Shown: positions 49,790 through 60,275, numbered from the stretch's first letter. The stretch is DNA of 64,000 nucleotides from Inia geoffrensis (GCA_036417435.1 CM070919.1:30381318-30445317); one strand, 5' to 3'. Notes: generated by a model not told the origin, from the letters alone. Made by a program: numbers and translations.

Positions 49790-50477
49790 ATATGATTTAC
49801 AAAATTAATGTAAAATTGGTGCAGTCACTATGGAAAACAGTAGGGAGGCTCCTTAAAAAATTTTAAATAGAACTACCATATGATCCAGCAATTCCACTTC
49901 TGGGTATTTTTCTGAAAAAAAAAAAAATGCAAACACTAATTTGAAAAGGTACATGCACCGTTAGGTTCATTGCAGCATTATTTACAATAGCCCAGATACG
50001 GAAACAATCTAAAGTGTCCATCAGCAGATGAATGGATAAAGAAGATGCGATAATATATATTTATGTATATACAATGGGATATTACTCAGCCATAAAAAGC
50101 CATTTGCAACAACATGGCTGGATCTCGATGGTATTATGTTAAAGCGAAATAAGTCAGAGAGAGAAAGAAAAATACTGTATGATTTCACTTACAAGTGGAA
50201 TCTAAAAAAACAAGTAAACAAACATAACAAAACAGAAACAAACTCACAGATACACAGAACCAACAGGCGGTTGCCAGAGGGGAGATGAATGAAATAAGTG
50301 AGGGAGATTAGAGATACAAAATAAACGAGTCATGGGGGTGTAATGTACAGTTGTAGGATACAGTCGATGATAATGTAATATGTCTGTGTGGTGACAGATG
50401 GTAACTAGATTTATTGTGGTGATGATTTTGTAATGTACAAAGATACCAAATCACTGTTGTGCACCAGAAAAATAATC
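49790..50477 (+). mobile_element. 5'-truncated L1 (3' end) nested in an L1 ORF2
   Basis: Starts at 'tatgatttacaaaattaatg', contains ORF2 C-terminal sequence ('ttggtgcagtcactatgg', 'gatattactcagccataaaa') and a 3' UTR ('aactagatttattgtggtgatg'), and ends near 50477 at 'caccagaaaaataatc'. Host L1 sequence 'atatgatca' is present at 49781-49789 and again at 50478-50486, a 9-bp duplication. A younger insertion within an older L1 of the same orientation. Confidence 0.8.
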
Positions 50478-50756
50478 ATATGATCATTTTAATAGATGCA
50501 GAAAATCAATTGACAAAATTCAACATATGTTTATAATAACAAGTCGCAACAAGTGGGTATTGAGGGAATGTACATCGACATAATAAAACCATACATGACA
50601 ACCCATAGCTAACACCATACTCAATGGAAAGCCAAAAGCTTTCCCCCTAAGATCAGGAGCACGACAATGATGCTCACCCCTACCACTCCTGTTCGTCATA
50701 GTACCGAATGTCCTAACCAGAGTAATGAGGTAAAAAAAAAAAAAAAGAAAGAATAA

Positions 50757-50966
50757 AAGGGCTTCCCTGGTGGCGCAGTGGTTGAGAGTCTGCCTGCCGA
50801 TGCAGGGGACACGGGTTCGTGCCCCGGTCTGGGAAGATCCCACATGCTGCGGAGCGACTGGGCCCGTGAGCCACGGCCGCTGAGCCTGTGCATCTGGAGC
50901 CTGTGCTCCGCAACGGGAGAGGCCACAACAGTGAGAGGCCCGCAGACCACAAGAAAAAAAAAAAAG
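50757..50966 (+). mobile_element. CHR-2-type SINE, short form
   Basis: Duplication aaagaaagaataa at 50744-50756 and 50967-50979, exact. Inserted in an A-rich part of L1 ORF2. Confidence 0.95.
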
Positions 50967-51129
50967 AAAGAAAGAATAATGAAAGGCAAAAGAATTGGAA
51001 AGAAATAATTTAAGTTTTCTATATTTGATAACATAATTTTATATACATATGCATGTATATATTCATATTCCTAAAGTCTCCAAATCAAAACCAGAATTAG
51101 ACATCACCTTTGACCTGCTGAATGACTAT

Positions 51130-51258
51130 ATGTTTTGTTTTCATTTTTGGCTTCACCACACGGCATACAGGATCTCAGTTTCCCAACCAGGAATCCAATC
51201 TGTGCCCCTGCAGTGGAAGCACAGAGTCCTGACCACTGGACCGCCAGGGAATTTCCAT
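51130..51258 (-). mobile_element. Short CHR-1/Bov-tA-like SINE, minus strand
   Basis: T-rich left end, 'ttggcttcaccacacggcat', 'tcccaaccaggaatccaatc', 'ctgaccactggaccgccagggaatttcc'. Flanks gaatgactat (51120-51129) and gagtgactat (51259-51268) match at 9 of 10. Older and more diverged than the CHR-2 copies. Confidence 0.85.
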
Positions 51259-51418
51259 GAGTGACTATCTTTAAAAAGATAAAACATAAGAAACGCTAGT
51301 AAGGATGTGGAGAAAAGGGAACCCTTGTGCACTGTTTTGGGGGATGTAAATTGGTACGGCCGCTATGAAAGACAATGTGGAGTTTCCTTGAAAAACTAAA
51401 CATAGGTGGATTCTGGTT

Positions 51419-51427
51419 CAAGATGGT
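51419..51427 (+). promoter_or_regulatory. YY1-like motif at L1 5' start
   Basis: caagatggt at the start of the fourth L1 5' UTR in the array, at the same offset as in the other elements. Confidence 0.45.
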
Positions 51428-51596
51428 CCCATAGGAGACTCCTGAACTCACTCCCTCCCGGGGACACACTGAATCTACAGCTACAAATGACAAGAATTTC
51501 CTCTGAAAGAAGTCCACAAATCCCCTGGCACAGTGACATACATTCAGGAGGAACTCATTACTCCCAGCTCCTTTCTGAAGAGTGAAGGGCTCTGAG

Positions 51597-52325
51597 AGGG
51601 ACGGAGTAAAGGGACAGAGTAGGTGATCAAATACGTAATCCCATGAGGGGATCATAAGTAGAGAGGGAACTTTGGGAGACCCCTGTAAGTTAATGATCAC
51701 TCAAGAAAGCAGGCTTGCTCGACAACAAAACTAACAACAAAACTGTAAATCAAGGCAATGACACCCGCACCCTGCTGGTTGAGGTCACTCTCTGCACACT
51801 AAAAATAAAAATACAGGGGAAAGGTGACATTATACTGAAACCTGAGATAATTTACCATATTTTAGTATATGTTACCACCTTCTTGCTTATTTCCATAGCA
51901 CCATGACAGTCCCGGTTGGGCCATATAGGGTCAAAAACTCCCCAACCCAAAGTGTAGGAGGAGTTAATGATGGAAGACTCAAAGAACAAGGAAGAAGGTG
52001 GTCTTTTCCCCCTCCCCACTTTTCCTTCGATTCTAAAACTGTAGCCCACTAAGTTCTCAGGATGGTACCCTCTTGCCTGCCCGCTTGTATCTCTCACAAG
52101 CATCCTATACTAATAAATGACTTCTGTTGCCTGTCAATTTGCCTCTTGGTGAATTCTTTCTGCACTGAGACAGAAGAACCTGGATTTCATTAAGTCCTGA
52201 GTTGAGGGCTGCGGTTTCAGACCAGGTGAATGGTTTTAATTAAAAGACAGTGGTTTTGAGTCCCTTCCTAAGTCAGAGATGGTGGGTTCAAGTCCCATCC
52301 AAGGAGGAGTGTGGGTTCAGTCTGA
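51597..52325 (+). mobile_element. ERV-like LTR fragment inside an L1 5' UTR
   Basis: Interrupts the L1 5' UTR between 'gagtgaagggctctga' and 'tctgaactcaaaat'; 'tctga' is present on both sides. A purine-rich stretch ('gtagagagggaactttggga') precedes 'cccctgtaagttaatg', compatible with a polypurine tract before an LTR start. Downstream is 'actaataaatgacttctgttgcc', a polyadenylation signal, followed by U5-like sequence ('tctttctgcactgagacag'). No gag, pol or env sequence is seen. Exact edges and family (class I-like) are uncertain. Confidence 0.55.
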
Positions 52326-53159
52326 ACTCAAAATTTCGCACCCCAGCTTTTAAATTTCCACCCAAGGGGCAAGCCCCCAAATACCTAGCTCTGAAGGCCA
52401 ACGGGGCTTTTGCACCCACGAGACCCACAACGTATAGGAAACCAATGGGCTCGCAGGACTCAGTGCCGCAGACTGGCACGTCCATCTCACGGTCCTTCCA
52501 TGAGCTAAGCCTATCTATGTATCTTAAAAGCTGCAGTCTGATGGTCAGGCTTCTATTTAACACACATGTAGGGGCTGACTGGGACCGTCTCTGCAGACCA
52601 GCAAGGCTGAGAGCACCATCTTGCCACTCTCCTTCTCTCGAATCCAGGTCACCAGTGTCTCCCTGAAAGGAGCTTTTGCACATGTCTGATGCCCTGGCTT
52701 CTGCAACTGCCACCCCGGGGTCACGCCCCCTGGCTGCGGTGGCCAAGAGAGCTTACGTTCACCAGTCCCACAGGACTGTAACGAACAACAAAGCAGTTCT
52801 TAACTGGGTATTCCCCAGGGCTCAGTCCAGAGGGAGGAGACAGAAAGGCCCACTTCCCGGTCTTTCCCTTAAAGAGGTCTATCTGCATTCTTTAAAAGCT
52901 GCTGCTTGAGGGTCTGGCTTCTCCTTTGGGACGCTTACAGTTCTTCAAAAACCCTCAACTACTGCAAGCCAGAAACAAGAAAGAAACAACGCCCTCTCCC
53001 CCCGTGCCCCCAGACACAAAGAAGAAAGCTTGGTCACTCACACAGGTATGAAGGCATCAAGAGGTAGGGTTGGGAGGAAGGATAAGTTTCATTTCTTACA
53101 CAAGACCACTCCCTCAAGACTGAGAGAGGTGGCTGTTTATCTAACGCACAGAAACTAAA

Positions 53160-53950
53160 ACAGACGGTCAAGAAGGATGAAGAAACAGGACTATGTTCCA
53201 AACAAAAAGATAAAACTCCAGCACAGACCTTCATGAAACAGGTAAGTCATTTACCTGGTTAACATTTCAAAATTGTCCTCACCAGGGTCGGGAGGGAAAA
53301 AATGCATGAACAAAGTGAGAATTTCAACAAAGAGAGAAAATACAAGAAAGTACCAAACAGAAATCACAGAATTGAAGAATTCAATAACTGAACTGAGAAA
53401 TTCCACAGCGGGGTTCAATAGCAGAATAGATGAAGCAAAGGAGGAATTGGTCAGCAGACTCCAAGAGGGGCCAGTAGAATTTGTCCAAAGAGCAACAAGA
53501 AAAGAAAAGAAAAACAATGAAGACAACTTAGACTTACAGGACTTCACCAAGGGCACCCACATTTGCATTGCAGAGATACCAGAAGCGAAGAGAGAAAGAG
53601 ATAGAAAGATTATTCTGAGAAATAATGGCTGAAAACTTCTCTAAACTGGGAAAAGAAACAGATGTCTACATCCAGGAGTTCTAGAGTTCCAAAGAAGATG
53701 AATCCAAAGAGACTCATACTGAGACACATTATAATTAAAATATCAAAAGTTAAAGACAAGGAGAGAAATCTTAAAAGCAGGAAAACAACTTGTTACATAT
53801 AAGGGGACCTCCGTAAGACCATCGGCAGATTTTTCAGGAGAAACTTTGCAGGCCAGAAGTGAGTAGCATGAAGTATTTAAAGTGCTGAAAGAAAAATACT
53901 GCCAATCAAGAATACTCCACCTGGCAAAACTGTCCTTCCGAAATGGAGAG
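53160..53950 (+). pseudogene. L1 ORF1 remnant
   Basis: A 119-codon frame at 53273-53632 includes a coiled-coil part ('RKYQTEITELKNSITELRNS', 'FNSRIDEAKEELVSRLQE') and 'ICIAEIPEAKRERDRK' of the central domain. It then breaks. Further ORF1 C-terminal sequence runs from 53640 to 54010 in other frames. Homologous to the ORF1 remnants at 32850 and 47705. Confidence 0.78.
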
Positions 53951-54690
53951 ATAAAGTTTTTTCCAGAAAAACAAAAGCTGAAGGAGTTCATTACCATGAG
54001 ACCTGCCTTACAAGAAATGGTAAATGGATTTCTTCAAGCTGCAATTAAAGGTGCCAATTACTATGAAAGTATAAGTCTCACAGGTAAAGGCAAAAGTATA
54101 GTTAAATTCAGAATACTCTAATATTTTAATGGTAGTGGGTGAATTACTCAAAGTGAGAATAAAAGTTAAAAGACAAAAATGTCTTAAAAATAACTATAAG
54201 CAACTTGTTAATGGATACACAATAAAATAAGATGTAAATTGTGATATTAAAAAGAAAGTGGATTAGAGTAAAAATGTAGAGCTTTTGTATGCATTCAGAC
54301 TTAGATTGTTAGCTGAAAATATACTATTATAGATATACGATATTTTATATAAGCCTCATGGTAACCACAAAACAAAAATCCAGAATAGATACACAAAAGC
54401 TGAACAGAGAGGAACCTAAGCATACCCCTACAGAAAAGCATCAAATCACAAAGAGCAAGAGAATGAACAAAGGAATTATAGAACAGCCAGAAAACAGTGA
54501 ACAAAATGGTGTTGTATATGTCCACCAGAGGGCAAGTATAAGACTGTTCAACTGTATTCATGACAGTTCAAATCTGGACTCAATACAAATGCCCATCCAC
54601 ACAATAGGTAAATAAATTGCACTCTATGCATATAATAAATTACTACACCACAATTAAAAAGAAAGAAGTACTGACCCATAGAATAAGAAT

Positions 54691-55485
54691 GTCCCCACCA
54701 GGAGAGCAATAACATCTGTGCGAAGGGTACTTACCCTGGCCTCTCTCCATCTGATAGTTCTGAGGATGCAGAGAGCGGTTCTCCCCTAGATGTGTGACAC
54801 CATCTCTCAGGAACCAAAAGACCTCTGATTTAGCCCAGACTTTTATAAAGTCTCTCACTAAAAAGGTTCTTTTAGCTTCTGAGAGAATTCTAACTTTGAG
54901 GACTCAACCTCCTCCAAGGTGCCAGGTGGGAAACATGTCAAATCATCCCCCTCCATCGACCGTAATCTTTCACAGTCACCCACTGGGGCCCATGGACTCC
55001 AGCTTCCAAACAACATCCTCTTTTTCTCAGCTAAGATTAGCTTTAGCTATAATTCTCATACACACTCACACTCAGCAATGGCCCTAGAAGCTCCAAGATC
55101 CCAGCTCTTTCCATCTTACTACTCTGCCACATGGCCCAAAGTAGCTCTTCAAGCTCCAGCCATCACTTTTTCATTCCACCACCCAGAAGAGATAAGTGGG
55201 AGAGAAGAGAAACACCCCTTTTTTTCTAAGGCCATTTCCCAATGGTCTCACAACAACTATGCTTATGTCTCATTGACCAAAATGTAGTCAACATGGCCAC
55301 ACTTGGCTACAAGTGGAAGTTAGGAAAGGCAGTCATCTAGCTGCATGGCAATCTTCCCAGGTTGACTCTGGATTCGTTCTACAAAGAAGAGGAGAACTGA
55401 TATCAGGGATCTCTGCTACTACCTCTAACACAAAAATAATGTTTCCAAGCCTATCAGTAGATGCCAGCAATTGTTACTGCAGCTG
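54691..55485. other. Unique intergenic sequence
   Basis: No gene or repeat recognised. Open frames at 54794-55287 (plus) lack motifs. Confidence 0.45.
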
Positions 55486-55488
55486 CTT

Positions 55489-55527
55489 GTGTGTGTGTGT
55501 GTGTGTGTGTGTTTGTGTGTGTGTGTT
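55489..55527 (+). repeat. (GT)n microsatellite
   Basis: About 19 GT units with one TT interruption. Confidence 0.95.
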
Positions 55528-55613
55528 TCCTCTTCCTGGGAGTGGGAGAAGAAAAATGGTTGTCTACCTTATTGACGTGTAAATCACCGTTCAACTGGCT
55601 CAGATGCCTAGTT

Positions 55614-55929
55614 ACAGTAAGTCCCCTACATACAAACGAGTTCCGTTCTGAGAGGGTGTTCATAAGTCCAATTTGTTTATAAGTCCAACAAAGTTAACCT
55701 AGGTACCCAACTAACACAACTGGCTATATAATACGGTACTGTGATAGGCTTAGAATACTTTTCACATGAATAATACATACATAAAAAATAAACACTTTTA
55801 ATCTCACAGTACAGTACCTTGAAAAGTACAGTAGTACAGTACAACAGCTGATATACAGGGGCTAGCAGGCACGTTTGCATCTTTGAAAGTTTGCAACTTG
55901 AAGGTTTGTCCGTAGGGGACTTACTGTAT
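55614..55929 (+). mobile_element. Non-autonomous Tigger-type DNA transposon with terminal inverted repeats
   Basis: Left end 'tacagtaagtcccctac' (55613-55629 region) and right end 'gtaggggacttactgta' are exact reverse complements over 17 bases, with further partial pairing ('atacaaac' against 'gtttgtcc'). TA flanks fit the TA target of Tc1/mariner-class elements such as Tigger. Length about 315 bp, no transposase frame. Internal 'cagtacagtaccttgaaaagtacagtagtacagtac' is palindrome-rich. Confidence 0.85.
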
Positions 55930-56589
55930 ACCTGGATTTGGCAAGACCATTAAAGAGCCTTCTACTCAGTCACCACCCTGTGCTGTGCTTGGTGACCATA
56001 AACTGTGTATATCAAGGGCAATTGTTGCTGTGTTACTCATTACATATTTATTATTGTCATTCTCTAGTGTTAAATGTAAAGACGACTTGTACTTCTCTGT
56101 ACTCTTGGCTCCAAAAGCTGAGAGCCTACTTCAGGATAAAGCTGTCGTCTCATCACGAAGAGGTCTGCAGGGCACCAGCCTCATCTTGCTATCAGGTACC
56201 CACCTCTCCTCAGTGTTCTCATTTTATTACTTGTTCTGTTCTACAGGCATCATTGTAAGTTGCCGCATAGTTTATTTGTAACAGACTGAAATGTACACAC
56301 AACTAATGAAAAGTTATCACCATATGTCAAGTTTAAATATTTCACTAACACACAAAATTAGAAAAGTCACGACTGCAGCGTCCCGCCAAAAGCATGAGTC
56401 ATATCTGAAACGGGGTCCAGGAGAAACAGGTGGCCGGACGTTAGTGTCTGCAGAAGGGCTGCTGCTAGCAGGGCAGCTGGAAGGTGGCTGTAAGTCAGGC
56501 CAGCGCTTGGGTGTAGAGCCAGCGACTTACATGGTGCTTGGTACAGCTGCAGAGCAAGCAGGGCCAGACTGGGAAAGGCCTAGGAGCCC
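55930..56589. other. Unique intergenic sequence
   Basis: Nothing recognised. Overlapping frames 55938-56281 have no family features. Confidence 0.4.
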
Positions 56590-57000
56590 ATGAAGAGTGT
56601 GATTTTAACCTTAGAAAAGAGGAGTCACTGAAGGCTTTCCAGAGGGGGAAGAGTGAGATCAGACTGTTTTAGTGAGAGGTGGCACTGGCAGCAGCGTGGG
56701 GAGGATTTGAAGTAGGGTGGCAGCACAGCGGTCCAGATGAGAGGAGGTCAAGGGCTCAGCAAAGTCCCTGCTACCAGAAGACAGGAGAAGTCAAAAGCCA
56801 TCTCCTAAAAAAGGAACTGGAATAAAGGAAGCCCACCAGCCAGCTGGATAACATATAGGGTAGGGTATGCACGGGTATGGAAGGGTGACATCAAGTCTTT
56901 TAGCAGCAAAGTGAGAGGATTCAGGGAAAAGAGTGGGGTGGTGGTGGTGGAGATACTTTCTGCTAAGAACATTTAAAATTCTTGTAGAATTTTTAGGCTC
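56590..57000 (+). repeat. Old interspersed repeat, family not assigned (copy 2)
   Basis: 'gaggagtcactgaaggctttcc', 'gagtgagatcagactgtttta', 'ggtccagatgagaggagg' match the pattern of the repeat at 9121-9700 (agcaggaaaacaatgg...gatcaaattt...). Strongly diverged. Confidence 0.45.
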
Positions 57001-57023
57001 GGATGTCGAGAAAGCAGATTTTT

Positions 57024-57357
57024 AAAATTTATTTTTGGTTGCGTTGCGTCTTTGTTGCTGCGCGTGGGTTTTCTCTAGTTGCGGTGAGTGGGGGCTTCTC
57101 TTCGTTGCGGTGCACGGCCTTCTCCTCGCGGTGGCTTCTCTTGTTGCAGAGCTCGGGTTCTAGGTGCGCGGGTTCAGTAGTTGTGGCACACGGGCTCAGT
57201 AGCTGTGGCTCACAGGCTCTAGAGCACAGGCTCAGTAGCTGGGGCGCATGGGCTTAGTCACTCCGCGGCATGTGGGATCTTCCCGGACCAGGGCTCGAAC
57301 CCGTGTCTCCTGCATTGGCAGGCGGATTCTTAACCACTGGGCTACCAGGGAAGTCCA
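57024..57357 (-). mobile_element. CHR-type SINE, long form, minus strand (334 bp)
   Basis: Exact 15-bp duplication agaaagcagattttt at 57009-57023 and 57358-57372. It contains several copies of the 'ggctcagtag(ct)tg' module that defines the long form. Inserted between the two old-repeat copies. Confidence 0.96.
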
Positions 57358-57479
57358 AGAAAGCAGATTTTTTTAAAAAATGGTTGTAGCTCGGGAGAAG
57401 TAACCTGTAGATTTGGGGGCCATTAGCAAAGAGTGGATGAGCCAAACCCATAGATGGAAACTCAAGGACGTCTGGGGAA

Positions 57480-57990
57480 CTAGAGTGGTTGAGTGCAGAG
57501 AGGCATTTTCAGTAGGCAAAGGCTGATCACAGACAGGCTTAAAAAGGTTGAGTGAAGGACTGAGCATCTGACACGGGGACAATGGTCTGGGCGGAGGCCA
57601 CAAAGAGGGGGAAGAGATGGCATCAAAAGCACCTTCTCGGGTAACAGAGGCACCAATGGGTAATTTCGACAAATTGCAATAACTTAGGGTAAGTTCTGTA
57701 ACAGAGGCACCTTCAAGCGAGTGTTGAAGGTCAAGGGGCATTTACTACGGTCTGGGGGCTCTTTCAGCAGAAAGAAAACTTGAGCTAGGTCCGGATGGGT
57801 AAATTAGAGAGGAAGAACATTCCAGCAGAAACAATGGTGCTTACAAACATGCTAAGATACCAAACAGCATGGCTGTTTTAAACCATGAAAGGGGTCTGTG
57901 GGAATGCAGCTTAGCTTAGAAGGCGGCAAGCAACGGTAAACATTGGCAGAAAGGCAGGTCTGGATCAGACTGGGAAGAGCTTTTCAGGTG
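57480..57990. repeat. Old interspersed repeat, family not assigned (copy 3)
   Basis: 'gagaggaagaacattccagcagaaacaatgg', 'cagcatggctg' and 'ggtctggatcagactgggaag' resemble the repeat at 9121-9700 and 56590-57000. It may be one locus of that repeat split by the SINE, with rearrangement. Confidence 0.4.
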
Positions 57991-58764
57991 TCCTTAAGAG
58001 CACATACCCCAAAGAGACGTAAGAAGTCTTAGCAGGATTGTTCCTAAACAACGAACGCAAACCTACTCAGAGAGGATTAGGTAAAAGGGAATTTATCATG
58101 AAGAATCAAGGAACTTGCATGAAGCCAGGTGCTGGAAATCAGCTGGAGATCATAAGAGAGACAGTGCGTAGCTTGCCTTCTTTCTCTCCCCTTCTTTCAG
58201 CGCACATGAGCTGCGTGCAACCTGCACTCATATCTCTGCACGTTCATTTGTTCTTCTCCCAAAGCATCAACATGTGTGTTTGGGGTTTCCATGGCACCAA
58301 TTATGACTGCAACTCCTCAGCCTGTCTGGCTCATAATCTGTACCTGATCGTCTGTAACTTCATTACCTAGGATCCAACACTGGAGGCTGGAGAGAGGGAT
58401 TCCCTTGTACAAACCTGACTTTATAGATCTGTCTCACTTAGTCTTGCCTCTGGGGAGCACTGCCAAAGAAGGGGGCATAGAGTTGGAAAGCACCGCCCAT
58501 GTTTCTACGTAGCAGCAGTGTGCTGGGGGTATTCAGTAAATCGTAGAGAATAAACATGGCACATCTTCCTGGAGTGCAGATTTCCTGTTTAATTCATCAG
58601 CTTTTGAATAATTATTTCTATAGCCTGATCAATGCCTAGTGAATAAAGTAAAAACACAAAGTCCTACCTCTCCAGGAGCCTACCTTATTACAGCAAGGGG
58701 GAGACAGATAATGCATACTGTGTCACATAGAAATAAATGTAACATAATATCAAGTGGAATAAGA
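57991..58764. other. Unique intergenic sequence
   Basis: No gene recognised; frame 58038-58370 has no motif. Confidence 0.4.
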
Positions 58765-59205
58765 AAGATTATATTAGGATCAGATTTGCTGCAAATAACA
58801 AAAACCTAAAACAAGCTTAAACAAGTTAAAAGGTTTTTGTTTTGGTTTTTTTGCTTTCAAGAAGTCTGGAGGTAATAAATCCAATGCTGGTATGATGCTC
58901 CATAGTGTCAGGAATTCAAGTTATTTTCATGATTGTTCTGCCATGTGTGCCTGCCAACATGGCTGACGCTCCAGCCATTACATCCGATTTTACCCAGTAA
59001 GAAAGAAGAGTACACAGCACATCTTATACCTCACATACACCACTTCCTTTTACATTTCATTGGATAGTCAAACCATCTAGGTGGAAGAAAAGCTGGGAAA
59101 CAGTCTTTATTTTAGGTAGCCATGTACCTAGGTAAAAATTAGGGATCTAATTATTATAAAATGGGAGGTGGATATTGGGGAAAAACTAGCAATGTCTGTT
59201 GCAAG
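58765..59205 (-). repeat. Old interspersed repeat-like sequence
   Basis: 'gctgcaaataacaaaaaccta', 'acaccacttccttttacatttcattgg' and 'agctgggaaacagtc' follow a known mammalian repeat pattern that I cannot name. Strand is uncertain. Confidence 0.35.
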
Positions 59206-59657
59206 GTAAACAATAACAAAAGGGCACACATGGTTAAGAGACAGTTTCTTTGATGACATTTAACCGAGACTGGCAGAGAGAGGACAAGCATGTCCATATA
59301 TGGGGAGGAAAATTCCAAGTTCTAGGAAGGCCTGTCCTGCTCGATGCACAGGAAAGACAGCACGAGGTCAGGGTGGCTGACGCTTTAGAAAGACCAGAGT
59401 AACTCATGGATCAACTGAAACCAGTTCCTTACTGCAGTAAAGAATGTCACCCAGATGGGAGAAGAGAGAGCATTTATGGGTTTGGGGGGTCTGGGTTTGA
59501 GGAGGGCTCCATACTGACGGCCACTGCACAGCTGAAGCTCGGAGTCCGAGGCACAGCTGTGGTGCACACAGTGGGGAGGGTGTTCCTGGTAAGGCCTGGA
59601 GTCGGGGAAGCAACACAAGCAGGAGTTAATTTGGATTTGACTCCGAGATGGGAGTGC
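59206..59657. other. Unique intergenic sequence
   Basis: Nothing recognised; overlapping frames near 59385-59728 have no motif. Confidence 0.4.
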
Positions 59658-59825
59658 AATTGATCCTTGAACACAGGTTTGAACCGCAAGGGTCCACTTG
59701 TTCTTGGACTTTTTTCAATGGTAAACACTACAGTACTGGAGGACCACCTTTACATTACACTCGAATTTTTGATGGTGTGGAGCCCCAGAGCCCCTAGCCC
59801 CAAGTGGTTTAAGGTCAACTACCTC
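59658..59825 (+). mobile_element. Old Tigger-like DNA transposon fragment
   Basis: Starts 'ttgatccttgaacacaggtttgaaccgcaagggtccac' and ends 'tttaaggtcaacta', which are roughly inverted (ttgacctt type ends). Internal 'gacttttttcaatgg' fits. It is much more diverged than the element at 55614. Family assigned from recalled end pattern only. Confidence 0.6.
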
Positions 59826-59864
59826 GAGCAGAGATTAACAGAAAGAGGGCCTTGGTTGCTCTTT

Positions 59865-60275
59865 TTGTTGGCTCAGGTTGCTCTAACAAAGCTCCACAGA
59901 CCGAGGGCTTAAACAACAGAATTGTCCCTCAGTTCTGGGACCTAGAAATCCAAAAGCAAGATGTTGGCAGGGTTGGTTCCCCCTGAGAGCTGTGAGGAGG
60001 GATCTGCCCCAGGCCTCTCTCCTGGGCTTGGAGACCACTGTCTCTTCCGTGCGTTCCTTCCCACCATCTTCCCTTTGTGTGTCTGTGTCCCAATTTCCCC
60101 TTCGCCCAAGGACACCAGTCATGCTGGATTAAAGTGCACCCTCAGGACCTCATCTTACCCCACCAGCCACTTTTAAGACCTTATCTCCAAATAGTCGCAT
60201 CCCGAGGTGGGGGCTGGCTAGGACTTGCCACATGGATTTTCAAGAGGACAAAGTTCACCCACAACAGCTGCTGTG
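59865..60275 (-). mobile_element. MLT1-like LTR (ERVL-MaLR), minus orientation
   Basis: 'gctctaacaaagctccacagacc', 'ggcttaaacaacagaa', 'cagttctgggacctagaaatcc', 'accttatctccaaatagtcgca' and 'gggctggctaggacttgcca' follow the reverse-complement MLT1 pattern. Solitary LTR, ends decayed. Confidence 0.6.

Larger units (their letters stand above)
45563..51406 (+). mobile_element. Old L1, 5' UTR to ORF2 C-terminal part (piece 3 of array)
   Basis: Starts with 'agttccagttcaagatggtgacgtaagagg'. 5' UTR 45563-47700, ORF1 47700-48150, linker/ORF2 to 49789, an L1 insert at 49790-50477, then ORF2 RT again (50478-51119), and after a deletion a short C-terminal part at 51269-51406. The 3' end is missing: the piece stops where another L1 5' UTR begins. 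SINEs lie at 47293, 50757 and 51130. Confidence 0.8.
48180..51406 (+). pseudogene. L1 ORF2 remnant, split by an L1 insertion
   Basis: Endonuclease residues such as 'SSVHGTFSRIDHMFGDKPVL' occur at 48630-48700. The RT region continues to 49789, is interrupted, and resumes at 50478 ('atgatcattttaatagatgc', the DAEKAF region). The polymerase motif near 51020-51035 has lost a codon and one aspartate (reads roughly F-D-N). Many stops. Confidence 0.78.
51407..54690 (+). mobile_element. Old L1, 5' UTR, ORF1, linker and short 3' part (piece 4 of array)
   Basis: Starts 'tggattctggttcaagatggtcccataggag'. The 5' UTR is split by an LTR-like insert (about 51597-52325) and resumes at 'tgaactcaaaatttcgcacc' until about 53150. 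ORF1 remnant follows (53160-53950), then linker to about 54500, then a rotted 3'-end-like fragment (54505-54690, 'tggactcaatacaaatgccc', 'aaattactacaccacaatt'). Most of ORF2 is missing. Confidence 0.75.

Noticed and set aside
54505..54690. tRNA-like or SINE-like start near 54505
   Set aside because: The sequence fits a rotted L1 3' fragment better. No A or B box found.
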